This document shows positions 7,882-15,982 of a DNA stretch of 64,000 nt, in pieces. Position numbers and translations under genes: made by a program. How positions within the stretch are numbered: position 1 is the first letter of the stretch; each line of letters starts with the position of its first letter. Under the pieces are notes generated by a model that was given only the letters and a program-made list of their open reading frames with translations, was not told where the DNA came from and did no database searches. This stretch comes from Vibrio zhugei (GTDB lineage: Bacteria > Pseudomonadota > Gammaproteobacteria > Enterobacterales > Vibrionaceae): assembly GCF_003716875.1 (NCBI RefSeq), contig NZ_CP033078.1, positions 2,837,450-2,901,449 of the forward strand, given 5' to 3'.

Positions 7882-8875
7882 GCGTCATTTCCCATTATTT
7901 ATTACCATCAGTGTTTTTCTGGTTGGATACTTTTTCTGTGCGTTAGATTTTCCTGCCTTCATGACCACTCGAGTGATCTGTAACATCCTAACGGATAATG
8001 CATTTCTAGGAATTCTTGCGGTTGGGATGACATTCGTGATTCTGTCGGGCGGCATTGACCTCTCAGTGGGCTCCGTCATTGCCTTTACTGGGGTACTCAT
8101 GGCGACATTAATCAGTCATGGTATTCACCCTTATACGGCAATGCTGATCACCCTCATTGCCGGCGCGCTCTTTGGAGCGTTCATGGGCTGGATTATCGAC
8201 ACGCTGAAGATTCCATCCTTTATCGTTACCTTAGCGGGAATGTTCTTTTTGCGTGGTACCAGCTTTTTAATCTCAGAACAATCTATTCCGATCAATCACC
8301 CAACCTTCCATGCGTTGTCACGGACCTCTTGGCATATTTGGGGAGGGGGACGCTTGAGCTTAATCGCCGTGATCATGTTGGTGGTCGTCGCAATTGGCAT
8401 GTTGCTCGCGCATCGCACTCGCTTTGGGAATAATGTGTATGCCATCGGCGGCAACCCAACCTCGGCGTCATTAATGGGCATCTCTGTGCGAATGACGACA
8501 ATAGGCATTTACACGCTTTCGACACTGCTTGCTTCGCTCGCCGGCATTGTGTTCTCGATTTACACCTCAGCCGGTTACCCACTCGCGGCAGTCGGTGTAG
8601 AACTGGATGCCATTGCTGCCGTCGTGATCGGTGGAACGCTGCTGTCCGGAGGGGTCGGAACCGTATTTGGCTCACTGTTTGGGGTGTTAATTCAAGGCTT
8701 AATCCAAACTTACATTACCTTTGATGGCACACTCAGTTCTTGGTGGACGAAAATCATTGTGGGTATTTTACTGTTTACCTTTATTGGTATGCAGCGCCTG
8801 CTTATCGTCATCAGTGAAAGACGTAAAGTGGTGCATACGGTTCGCGCGGATAAAGAAGTACCGCTCCCCAGTTAG
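7874..8875 (+). CDS. yjfF: Furanose ABC transporter permease YjfF
   Basis: A 333-residue permease, E. coli YjfF being 331. It has several transmembrane helices and the family blocks VGMTFVILSGGIDLSVGSVIAF, LAGMFFLRGTSFLIS, VYAIGGNPTSASLMGI and VELDAIAAVVIGGTLLSGG. It is the second channel subunit of the YtfQRT-YjfF importer. It starts inside the end of ytfT, so the two subunits are probably made in equal amounts. It is the last gene of the operon and is followed by a strong hairpin. Confidence 0.93.
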   Translation: MIKRHFPLFITISVFLVGYFFCALDFPAFMTTRVICNILTDNAFLGILAVGMTFVILSGGIDLSVGSVIAFTGVLMATLISHGIHPYTAMLITLIAGALFGAFMGWIIDTLKIPSFIVTLAGMFFLRGTSFLISEQSIPINHPTFHALSRTSWHIWGGGRLSLIAVIMLVVVAIGMLLAHRTRFGNNVYAIGGNPTSASLMGISVRMTTIGIYTLSTLLASLAGIVFSIYTSAGYPLAAVGVELDAIAAVVIGGTLLSGGVGTVFGSLFGVLIQGLIQTYITFDGTLSSWWTKIIVGILLFTFIGMQRLLIVISERRKVVHTVRADKEVPLPS

Positions 8876-8912
8876 TCGTTAGCCAATCAACTCCCGTTTG
8901 CTCTTGTCATTT

Positions 8913-8955
8913 CCCCTCTGGTATTTAAGTCCGCTTACCAGAGGGGCTTTTTATT
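8913..8955. terminator. Terminator shared by yjfF and the convergent ybaN
   Basis: The stem CCCCTCTGGTA / TACCAGAGGGG (8913-8923 with 8936-8946) is followed by CTTTTTATTT on the plus strand. The other side overlaps the end of ybaN, so it may serve both strands, although the T-run only favours the plus strand. Confidence 0.8.
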
Positions 8956-9349
8956 TCTGCTCTGGTGTCACCGGTTTAACACGGACTTGCGCGAGGGATT
9001 CAGGTCGGCGCCAAATAATCACTAAGGCAATCAACATCCCTAAAGACGCGCTCCATACAATCCACAGAGGCGCCTTATGAAGCATCAAAATGGCAAAACA
9101 CACGGAAATCGACACCGTCGACAGCCATTTGTTACGGCGCGAAATGATTTTACCGTTTTGCCAGTTGGTAATCATGTCGCGAAAAAAAGGACGCGACATT
9201 AAAAAACGATAAATGGTCGGAGACCCTTTCGCGGAAGCCCAAGCACTCAAAATCACAAATTCAGTGGCGGGTAAACCTGGTAGTAATACGCCAGCAAATG
9301 CGAGTAATAAGCTCACAACGGCAATGACTTTGTACACCCATAATCGCAT
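8951..9349 (-). CDS. ybaN: YbaN/DUF454 family small inner-membrane protein
   Basis: A 132-residue protein with three or four hydrophobic segments. It contains the DUF454 hallmarks: GxLLPGLPATEFVILSAWASAKGSP near residues 24-43 and the following RFLMSRPFFRDMITNWQNGK. E. coli YbaN is similar in length and pattern. The family has no settled molecular function. It stands alone, convergent with yjfF. The start at 9349 gives the usual short N-terminus before the first membrane segment. Confidence 0.85.
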   Translation of the reverse strand: MRLWVYKVIAVVSLLLAFAGVLLPGLPATEFVILSAWASAKGSPTIYRFLMSRPFFRDMITNWQNGKIISRRNKWLSTVSISVCFAILMLHKAPLWIVWSASLGMLIALVIIWRRPESLAQVRVKPVTPEQK

Positions 9350-9447
9350 AGCGGCCCCTCTGACCTAAATCGTCTTCAGAGTATAGATGAAGCGCTTAGG
9401 CGAAGGAACCACTTATCATCATGAGTGCGTCGTGGTCTGTGATTCTC

Positions 9448-9972
9448 TCAACGCTCTGCTTGAATCGCGGTAACGCAACGTTCAACGACGTCGTCAAACG
9501 AGCCATCAATACTAATTTGTACAACGTCTTGTTCATCGGAGTCTGGCATTTCTAAGGTCTCAAACTGGCTTTTCAGTAACTCGACTGGCATGAAATGATC
9601 GGCCCGTTCCTGCATGCGCTGCTTTACCAGTTCAAACTCACCGTGTAGATGAATAAACGTGACTTTCTCGTTACCCTGACGAATTTGATCGCGATAGCGA
9701 CGTTTCAACGCAGAACAAACGAGCACGCCCTCTTCGGATTTCATCTCAATGCTGAAGGCAGCATCGTTGATTCGCTCTAACCAAGGAGCTCGGTCTTCGT
9801 CATTTAATGCATTTCCCGATTTCATTTTGAGGATATTGGCTTTCGGGTGTAAGTCGTCCCCATCAATAAATTTTGCGCCTAAACGCTTGGCAACCGCGGC
9901 ACCGATCGATGATTTTCCGCAGCTTGAAACTCCCATGAACAAATAGCTATTGCCTTTTTTTTCTTTAGCCAC
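9448..9972 (-). CDS. gntK: Gluconokinase
   Basis: A 174-residue P-loop kinase that phosphorylates D-gluconate to 6-phosphogluconate, feeding the Entner-Doudoroff and pentose phosphate routes. It has GVSSCGKSS (Walker A, residues 14-22), FIDGDDLHPKANILKM (substrate region), and CSALKRRYRDQIRQG, all standard for GntK/IdnK. Translation starts at a GTG with GAGG eight bases upstream. It is divergent from gntU, with two GntR-type operators and a CRP-like site in the gap. The gntR repressor lies on the far side of gntU, so the locus is a self-contained gluconate regulon. The GntT/IdnK paralogue question cannot be settled, but the neighbours favour gntK. Confidence 0.92.
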   Translation of the reverse strand: MAKEKKGNSYLFMGVSSCGKSSIGAAVAKRLGAKFIDGDDLHPKANILKMKSGNALNDEDRAPWLERINDAAFSIEMKSEEGVLVCSALKRRYRDQIRQGNEKVTFIHLHGEFELVKQRMQERADHFMPVELLKSQFETLEMPDSDEQDVVQISIDGSFDDVVERCVTAIQAER

Positions 9973-10021
9973 TTTATTGACCTCACTCTCATTTCCGAAC
10001 TTTGTTGATTTTCACTCTACC

Positions 10022-10050
10022 ACGTTACCCGTAACATGTTACGCATAACT
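10022..10050. promoter_or_regulatory. Two adjacent GntR operators
   Basis: ACGTTACCCGTAACAT (10022-10037) and ATGTTACGCATAACT (10036-10050) both match the E. coli GntR operator pattern ATGTTAC-CG-GTAACAT. They share two bases and sit between the divergent gntK and gntU starts. The repressor gene is nearby, so gluconate-responsive repression of both genes is likely. Confidence 0.8.
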
Positions 10051-10058
10051 AAAAGAAA

Positions 10059-10074
10059 TGTGAACGCATTAACA
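10059..10074. promoter_or_regulatory. CRP-like site between gntK and gntU
   Basis: TGTGA, ACGCAT, TAACA differs by one base from the TGTGA-N6-TCACA consensus core. Its centre is about 95 bp upstream of gntK and 28 bp upstream of the gntU start, so it is better placed to act on gntK. Prediction only. Confidence 0.5.
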
Positions 10075-10094
10075 AACCCTCAAAAGGTACCTTT

Positions 10095-11441
10095 ATGTCC
10101 GATATCTCGCTTATCTACACAGCCGCAGGCTCCATCGCCTTACTGCTCTTCCTCGTCATGAAGGTAAGACTTCATGCCGTTGTCGCACTGATCTTAGTCT
10201 CTTTCATCGCTGGCCTTGCTTCCGGTATGAACCCTGCTGACATTGCCGCCACCATTGAAAAAGGGATGGGAGGAACGCTCGGTTTTGTCGCAGTCGTTGT
10301 CGCATTAGGGGCGATGTTTGGGCGTGTCATGGAAGAAACGGGTGCTCTTGATCAAGTGGCTTACACCTTGCTTCATCGCTTTGGCAATAACAAAGCGCAC
10401 TGGGCGATGACCTTCACTGGATTTATCTGTGCTCTGCCCTTGTTCTTTGATGTAGCGGTGGTGCTGCTCATCGGTATTGCTTTTGCCGTGGTCCGACGCG
10501 GCGGCGGCAGTGTGGTCAAAATTGGTATTTCATTGCTCGCGGGTATTGCCACCTGCCAAGCATTTTTGATTCCTGCGCCAGGGCCGATTCTGGTCGCCTC
10601 CCAATTGGACGCGAACTTCGGTTATATGATTGGTATCGGTTTATTAGCCTCGATTCCGGCCATGATTTTAGGCGGCCCGATTTTTAGTAGCCTCATCGCG
10701 AAAAAAGTCCATGTCGAATTACCCGAGCATGCTCAATCTACCGAACAAGAGCGCGAAGGCGGCACACCTCCTTCTTTCGGACTGGCGATCAGTATGATTG
10801 CTTTCCCATTGCTCTTGATTGGCTTAAAAACCATTGTAGCGCGCTTCATCGATAAAGACTCCGCTCTCAATAGCTGGCTACAACTGATCGGTCACCCATT
10901 TACGGCCATTCTATTAGCTTGTTTGTTAGCGTTCTATTTGTTGGGGGTTCGTCGCGGTGTCTCTAGAGAGCGCATCATGGAAATTTGTGGCAGCGCTCTA
11001 CAACCCGCAGGCGTCATTATTCTAGTCACAGGGGCTGGTGGTGTGTTCAAGCAAGTGCTCATTGATTCTGGGGTTGGTGGTGCGCTGGGGAACATGCTGA
11101 CAGAAACCGGATTACCGATTGTGGTATTGGCCTTCATTCTCGCCGCTGCTGTCCGTGTCATTCAAGGTTCCGCAACCGTGGCCATGCTCACGGCGTGCGG
11201 CCTCATCACACCAATGCTCGAACCATTGCATCTAGGTGGCGCACAATTAGCCGCAGTGACGATTGCCATTGGTGGGGGCGCAATTGTGTTATCACACGTC
11301 AACGATTCGGGTTTTTGGTTAGCCAATCGCTTCTTAGGCTTGTCTGAAAAGCAAACTCTGCAAACTTGGACCGTGATGGAAACCATCATTGGTACGACAG
11401 GCGCACTGGTTGCCATTCTGGTGTCACTCTTCCTACCATAA
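10095..11441 (+). CDS. gntU: Gluconate permease, GntP family (GntU type)
   Basis: A 448-residue transporter with about a dozen hydrophobic segments, close in length to E. coli GntU (446). Shared blocks include EKGMGGTLGFVAVVVALGAMFG, CALPLFFDVAVVLLI, IGHPFTAIL, EICGSALQPAG, GAGGVFKQVLIDSGVG, VRVIQGSATVAMLTACG and SHVNDSGFWL. The family imports gluconate with protons. It is divergent from gntK and controlled by the shared GntR operators. A strong hairpin terminator separates it from convergent gntR. Confidence 0.9.
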   Translation: MSDISLIYTAAGSIALLLFLVMKVRLHAVVALILVSFIAGLASGMNPADIAATIEKGMGGTLGFVAVVVALGAMFGRVMEETGALDQVAYTLLHRFGNNKAHWAMTFTGFICALPLFFDVAVVLLIGIAFAVVRRGGGSVVKIGISLLAGIATCQAFLIPAPGPILVASQLDANFGYMIGIGLLASIPAMILGGPIFSSLIAKKVHVELPEHAQSTEQEREGGTPPSFGLAISMIAFPLLLIGLKTIVARFIDKDSALNSWLQLIGHPFTAILLACLLAFYLLGVRRGVSRERIMEICGSALQPAGVIILVTGAGGVFKQVLIDSGVGGALGNMLTETGLPIVVLAFILAAAVRVIQGSATVAMLTACGLITPMLEPLHLGGAQLAAVTIAIGGGAIVLSHVNDSGFWLANRFLGLSEKQTLQTWTVMETIIGTTGALVAILVSLFLP

Positions 11442-11463
11442 ATCAAAGGCTTGCTACGCCATA

Positions 11464-11504
11464 AACAACAAGGCCCAGCACGATGCTGGGCCTTGTTGTT
11501 ATTC
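11464..11504. terminator. Bidirectional terminator between gntU and gntR
   Basis: A near-ideal hairpin: 17-bp arms AACAACAAGGCCCAGCA (11464-11480) and TGCTGGGCCTTGTTGTT (11484-11500) around a CGA loop. The T- and A-rich ends allow it to work for both converging genes. Confidence 0.9.
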
Positions 11505-11513
11505 GTATCATGC

Positions 11514-12524
11514 TCAGGATTGAGCGCGTAAGCTCTCACCCACATCGATACGATATCGCAGATCAATCGCGGTCTGTTCATAAGGCTGACCTGTTAATCG
11601 CTCAACCAACTGCGTCGCCGCAAGCCTTCCGACCTGCTCACGCGGAGTAATCACGCTGGCCAGTTTCGGAGTCATCGACTGACCCACATCATGACCATGA
11701 AACCCTGCGATGCCCATCTGCTCTGGCACTTTTATCCCTTGCCGCTGACACTCGAAAATAACACCTGCCGCGAGATCATCATTGGTACAAAAAACACTAT
11801 CCACCTCTGGGTATTTGGCCAAACTTTGATGCAACAGCTCCGCCCCCAATGAAAATGACGATGCTCTATCCGTCGTGATCGACGCAGGCTTCAGCCCTGC
11901 TAAGTTCATCGCCACCTCATAACCGTGCATTTTTTGACGAGTTCGCTCATCCATTCTGGCACCCAGATACACAATATGTTGATGCCCTTTTGCAATCATC
12001 ACTTCCGTCATTTCTTGAGCAGCCAAGCGATTATCCCAGCCAATGCATTGCTGTATACACGGTGACGCCGAATCCATCATTTCAATGACAGGAATGCCTG
12101 ACGTTTCAATCATCCGCACGGTTCTTGCGCTGTGAAGGCTTTCCGATAAAAGTAACCCATCGATGTTATAAGATAATAGAGAAGCAATGCGGGCTTCTTC
12201 TACCTCCGGCTGATACCCATAATGCGCAAACATGGTTTGATAACCAAACTGCTCCGTGACTTTTTCAATACCACGGATGACTTCGGAAAACACTTGATTG
12301 GTTAATGAGGGAACTAACACACCGATCGCATGACTTTTTGACTGCGCTAAAATTTCAGGCGCTCGATTGGGGATATACCCCAGCACCTCAACCGCATGAG
12401 CAATCTTAGCGCGTGTTAAGGCAGACACTTGATTTTCATCTTTCAAATAACGACTGACCGTCATTTTGGTTACGCCGACTTGGTCAGCAACATCTTGTAA
12501 AGTAGGTCGACGTTTTTTAGTCAT
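11514..12524 (-). CDS. gntR: Gluconate operon repressor GntR, LacI family
   Basis: A 336-residue LacI-type repressor. The N-terminal helix-turn-helix LQDVADQVGVTKMTVSRYL (about residues 9-27) and hinge are followed by a periplasmic-binding-like sensor domain. Long stretches match E. coli GntR: YIPNRAPEILAQS, IGVLVPSLTNQVFSEVIRGIE, IVYLGARMDERT, VFCTNDDLAAGVIFECQRQG and IAGFHGHDVGQ. It should repress gntK and gntU until gluconate is present. No operator is visible upstream of gntR itself. Confidence 0.93.
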   Translation of the reverse strand: MTKKRRPTLQDVADQVGVTKMTVSRYLKDENQVSALTRAKIAHAVEVLGYIPNRAPEILAQSKSHAIGVLVPSLTNQVFSEVIRGIEKVTEQFGYQTMFAHYGYQPEVEEARIASLLSYNIDGLLLSESLHSARTVRMIETSGIPVIEMMDSASPCIQQCIGWDNRLAAQEMTEVMIAKGHQHIVYLGARMDERTRQKMHGYEVAMNLAGLKPASITTDRASSFSLGAELLHQSLAKYPEVDSVFCTNDDLAAGVIFECQRQGIKVPEQMGIAGFHGHDVGQSMTPKLASVITPREQVGRLAATQLVERLTGQPYEQTAIDLRYRIDVGESLRAQS

Positions 12525-12665
12525 GTGCCTTATCTATCATTGAAGGAATCGGTGATTAGTCGCCCAGTTATAGTAGGTACTGGGTTAAAAGTCATACATT
12601 ACTACACACTTAACTATTGAGTGAAGCCTTTCCGATGCGGTGTGATAACAAGAATATCGAGTAGA

Positions 12666-13853
12666 CTACACTCGCTGACCAGAGACATAACCGCTCGACC
12701 AAGCCCATTGGAAGTTATAACCGCCTAGCCAACCGGTGACGTCCATTACTTCACCGACGAAATATAATCCTTTCACGTGCTTACATTCCATCGTTTTTGA
12801 TGAGAGAACATTGGTATCCACGCCTCCCAGTGTCACTTCTGCCGTTCGGTAGCCTTCGGTTCCATTAGGCAAGATCTGCCAAGTTTGTAACTGCTCACTT
12901 ACTTGAGCCAACTGGCGACCTTGGAACTGTTTGAGCGGCTTATCGATGATGAGTTGACGTGCGATCAGCACCTCAACCAACCTTTTAGGCAGTATTTTCG
13001 TTAAAGTGGTTTTTAGCGTTTGATTAGGATGTTTTTCCAGCGCGGTAGCTAACAAGCGGTCAATATCCACATTCGGAACTAAGTTAACCTGCACCGTTTG
13101 ACCCGGTTTCCAAAAGGATGAAATTTGCAAGACGGCAGGACCGGATAAACCACGATGCGTGAACAGCAAGGATTCTTTAAACACGGTACCATCTTGCGCT
13201 TCAATCTCTGAAGGCACCGCGACACCGGACAGCTCAGCAAAGGCTTCTTTATCTTCTTTGTGTAAGGTGAATGGTACTAAACCAGCGGTCGTCGGGATGA
13301 TTGGCAAGCCAAACTGCTCTGCCACTTTGTAACCGAACGGCGTCGCTCCCAGCTTAGGCATCGATAACCCACCCGTCGCAATGACTAACGATTCGCATTC
13401 GATATTACCCAGTGTGGTGGCCAATTCAAATCCGTGTTCTGCCGCTGCAATGTGAGTGACCCCAACTTGATACTGTTGCTCAATCGTCGGCTGATCCACT
13501 TCAGCCAGCAACATGTTGACAATGTCTTTGGCACTCTCTTGGCAAAACAGTTGGCCATGGTCGCGCTCTTCATAATCAATCCCGTACTGGCTCACTAAAC
13601 CAATAAAATCCCATTGAGTATATTGAGACAATGCGGATTTAACGAAATGAGGATTCCCACATAAATATTGATGAGCGCTAATATCATAATTGGTAAAATT
13701 ACAACGCCCACCACCTGAAATAAGAATTTTTCTTCCGGGCTTTTTAGCGTGATCCAACACGAGTACCTGTCGACCGCGCTTGCCTGCCTCTGCGGCACAC
13801 ATTAACCCTGCCGCTCCGGCACCTATTACGACTACATCGACTTTCTTACTCAT
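12666..13853 (-). CDS. yhiN: YhiN/HI0933-family FAD-dependent oxidoreductase
   Basis: A 395-residue flavoprotein. The N-terminal dinucleotide-binding motif VVIGAGAAGLMCA (residues 8-20), PGRKILISGGGRCNFTN (near 38-54) and the C-terminal GLYFVGEVMDVTGWLGGYNFQWAWSSG are diagnostic for the HI0933 (YhiN) group. The family resembles aminoacetone-oxidase-like or BaiN-like proteins, but the substrate in Vibrio is not known. It is on the same strand as uspB, 104 bp downstream, with a terminator between, so it is probably expressed separately. The yhiN/uspB/uspA/rsmJ grouping is also seen in E. coli. Confidence 0.88.
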   Translation of the reverse strand: MSKKVDVVVIGAGAAGLMCAAEAGKRGRQVLVLDHAKKPGRKILISGGGRCNFTNYDISAHQYLCGNPHFVKSALSQYTQWDFIGLVSQYGIDYEERDHGQLFCQESAKDIVNMLLAEVDQPTIEQQYQVGVTHIAAAEHGFELATTLGNIECESLVIATGGLSMPKLGATPFGYKVAEQFGLPIIPTTAGLVPFTLHKEDKEAFAELSGVAVPSEIEAQDGTVFKESLLFTHRGLSGPAVLQISSFWKPGQTVQVNLVPNVDIDRLLATALEKHPNQTLKTTLTKILPKRLVEVLIARQLIIDKPLKQFQGRQLAQVSEQLQTWQILPNGTEGYRTAEVTLGGVDTNVLSSKTMECKHVKGLYFVGEVMDVTGWLGGYNFQWAWSSGYVSGQRV

Positions 13854-13880
13854 GCGTTATTTACTCATTACGGAAATAAA

Positions 13881-13905
13881 AAAGGATGTGCTAGGCACAT
13901 CCTTT
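13881..13905 (-). terminator. Terminator after uspB
   Basis: Hairpin with arms AAAGGATGTGC / GCACATCCTTT and, on the minus strand, a following TTTTTTATTT run. It closes uspB just ahead of yhiN. Confidence 0.85.
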
Positions 13906-13957
13906 CCTTAATACGTCGCTATTTTAACGGTAAACAAGAACTTTTCCAATCTGATGT

Positions 13958-14281
13958 TCACACCATCAAAACGGCGGTAACTATAACCACCAGCAGTGCC
14001 GTATTTAACTCAAACAACCGGCGTACACGTTCACACTTTGCGGTGAATACTTCATCATGATGTGTGTGATAATCTCGATTTTTCAGATAATGATACAGGC
14101 GAACTTGCTTAGCGAGGTTTCCTTGCAAAGAGAAGAACACCCTGCCATCCACTTGCTGGTACAACAATGGATGCGCTTCTCTCATAATATACAACAAAGA
14201 GCGCAACGCGCTTAAACACCGAGCCACGTTAATCAAGGTTACGATCGCTAAGGCGAAAAAAAACATATCTATATCGAGCAT
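13958..14281 (-). CDS. uspB: Universal stress protein B
   Basis: A 107-residue protein with one hydrophobic segment at each end (about residues 5-20 and 92-107). The middle resembles E. coli Usp[64 protein letters not shown]. UspB is a membrane protein linked in E. coli to stationary phase and ethanol resistance under RpoS; its mechanism is unknown. It lies 64 bp downstream of ftnA on the same strand, so the two may be cotranscribed. Confidence 0.88.
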   Translation of the reverse strand: MLDIDMFFFALAIVTLINVARCLSALRSLLYIMREAHPLLYQQVDGRVFFSLQGNLAKQVRLYHYLKNRDYHTHHDEVFTAKCERVRRLFELNTALLVVIVTAVLMV

Positions 14282-14345
14282 CTTCTCCTCCCCACACCCT
14301 CTGCGGACACTGAGAAGAAAAAAGGCTCGAGGATGAATCTCGTTT

Positions 14346-14873
14346 CTACTCGGCGGAAGTGTCCATTACAGACGATGAACTCTCTTTTGCCATATTGGCT
14401 AGGTCTTTATCAATAAAGAACAAGGCTTGGCCGTTTTCACCAACCAGTTCAAGTTTATCTAAAATACCTTTAAACAGTTTTTCTTCTTCGTGTTGTTCTG
14501 CGACATACCACTGAAGAAAATTAAACGTTGAATAGTCTTGAGTCGTGAACGCAACATGCGCGAGCTTATTGATGTTTTTTGTGATCATTTGCTCATGTTC
14601 AAACGTTTCACGGAACACATCACCAAGACCAGAATAATCATGCTTTGGAGCGTCAATGGTGCCTAAGATCGGTAATGCGCCAGTTTCACTCACATAAGTG
14701 AATAAACGATGCATATGTTCCATCTCTTCTTGGGCGTGTTTACGTAAAAACATCGCAGCGCCCTCGAAGCCTTTATCTTCACACCAAGCACTCATCTGTA
14801 AGTATAGATTGGATGAGAAAAATTCTAGGTTAATTTGCTCATTTAGCTCATCGATCATCGCCTTTGCTAACAT
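14346..14873 (-). CDS. ftnA: Non-haem ferritin
   Basis: A 175-residue bacterial ferritin; 24 subunits form a shell that oxidises and stores iron. Ferroxidase ligands typical of FtnA are visible in [11 protein letters not shown] (Glu near 17), HAQEEMEHM (Glu and His near 50-53), ETFEHEQ (Glu near 94) and [11 protein letters not shown] (Gln/Glu near 127-131). I chose the ATG at 14873, which follows TTAGGAG by six bases; a GTG two codons earlier overlaps that ribosome binding site. It is divergent from uspA. No Fur box was recognised upstream. Confidence 0.93.
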   Translation of the reverse strand: MLAKAMIDELNEQINLEFFSSNLYLQMSAWCEDKGFEGAAMFLRKHAQEEMEHMHRLFTYVSETGALPILGTIDAPKHDYSGLGDVFRETFEHEQMITKNINKLAHVAFTTQDYSTFNFLQWYVAEQHEEEKLFKGILDKLELVGENGQALFFIDKDLANMAKESSSSVMDTSAE

Positions 14874-15035
14874 ACGCACTCCTAACTCTCTGATAGTTTA
14901 TTTATCAAACTATAACATGTTCATATGCTAATGTGGGCTAAGTTTAGTTGTGACTGGGATCTGGGATCACATCGACAACATGTTCCTAGGCTCCCCTGCT
15001 AAACTCTCTATTATTATCATGTAGGAGATAGCATT

Positions 15036-15461
15036 ATGAGTTATCAACACTTTTTAGTTGCCGTCGATTTATCAGAAGACAGTAAAATACTGATCGATAA
15101 AGCCGTCGCTCTGGCAAAGCCACTGAATGCCAATATTTCATTTATCCATATCGATGTGAATTACGCGGAACTGTACACTGGACTCATCGACATCAATCTA
15201 GTCGAAACACAAAACCACTCAATGGAATCCTCGCTCGATCAACTACGTGAGCTAGCCGCCTACGCCAATTATCCCATCACCCATACGTTAGTGGGGAGTG
15301 GCGATTTAAGTAATGAAATGTGTGAGACCATTGAACAATTCAGTATTGATCTGGTGGTGTGTGGGCATCATCAAGATTTTTGGAGTAAGTTACTCTCCTC
15401 CACCCGACAACTGATGAACTGTACACCAGTGGATCTGTTAGTCGTGCCCTTTAACGAATAA
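15036..15461 (+). CDS. uspA: Universal stress protein A
   Basis: A 141-residue cytoplasmic stress protein of the UspA fold. It begins MSYQHFLVAVDLSEDSKILIDKAVALA, matching E. coli UspA, and ends VVCGHHQDFWSKLLSSTRQLMNCTPVDLLVVPF. It lacks the G-2x-G-9x-G(S/T) ATP-binding loop, as expected for the UspA (non-ATP) class. AGGAGATAG precedes the ATG. It is divergent from ftnA; the uspB-ftnA/uspA block probably responds to starvation and stress. Confidence 0.93.
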   Translation: MSYQHFLVAVDLSEDSKILIDKAVALAKPLNANISFIHIDVNYAELYTGLIDINLVETQNHSMESSLDQLRELAAYANYPITHTLVGSGDLSNEMCETIEQFSIDLVVCGHHQDFWSKLLSSTRQLMNCTPVDLLVVPFNE

Positions 15462-15468
15462 GCGCATA

Positions 15469-15505
15469 CTGTGGTTTGCACCCCTGATGATGATGCGAAC
15501 CACAG
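15469..15505. terminator. Possible hairpin between uspA and the converging unknown gene
   Basis: Arms CTGTGGTTTGCA and TGCGAACCACAG pair with one wobble around a 13-base loop. There is no T-run, so termination strength is doubtful. Confidence 0.4.
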
Positions 15506-15523
15506 CCTTACCGCGATGCAGCG

Positions 15524-15955
15524 TTAATGAATTGGGGGATTTTCGTTATCAATATACATGGGGAAATGCTTTTGCAGTTTTTGAAATGATCGCTCGAGCT
15601 TTTTCTGTTTTTTCGCCCATTTCTTCTGCTGTTTCGCCAATTTAGCGAGTTTTTTATTCGCTTTTTTCTGCCGTTTTAACGCTTTCTTCGTCTGCTTGAT
15701 GGCGGGTTCAACCGGCTCGACTATCCTCACCCCAACATTATCGCTATGGGCGTCTCTATCCGCCGCTTCAAGAACACACTCTCGCGGCAAAGGACCATCC
15801 GTCTCTAATGGCATCGGCTTACACAAAAATGAGGCTGCTGATGCGCTACGCGCACAACTGCGACAAACAAAAGCAGGACGAGCAACCACCTGGCATAATT
15901 CATCAAATGAATCGGCGATCTCTTTGCGTGGCCATTTGCACAATGTTTTACTCAT
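15524..15955 (-). CDS. Unrecognised small Cys/Lys-rich protein
   Basis: A 143-residue protein starting MSKTLCKWPRKEIADSF. I do not recognise a named family. The N-terminal half has a cluster of cysteines (C6, C20 or so, then CRSCAR and FLCKP), which could bind a metal ion. A linker rich in acidic residues follows. The last 55 residues are strongly basic, with a heptad-like run of KKALKRQKKANKKLAKLAKQQKK, probably a charged helix that could bind RNA or DNA. It begins 28 bp after the rsmJ stop on the same strand, with AAGGA upstream, so it looks like the second gene of an rsmJ operon. Another ATG lies one codon earlier. Confidence 0.7.
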   Translation of the reverse strand: MSKTLCKWPRKEIADSFDELCQVVARPAFVCRSCARSASAASFLCKPMPLETDGPLPRECVLEAADRDAHSDNVGVRIVEPVEPAIKQTKKALKRQKKANKKLAKLAKQQKKWAKKQKKLERSFQKLQKHFPMYIDNENPPIH

Positions 15956-15982
15956 CATTCTCGTCCTTATTGGAACACAGAC

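Noticed and set aside
8373..8675. 100-codon minus-strand frame inside yjfF
   Set aside because: Antisense shadow of a confident permease gene; Arg-rich low-complexity product.
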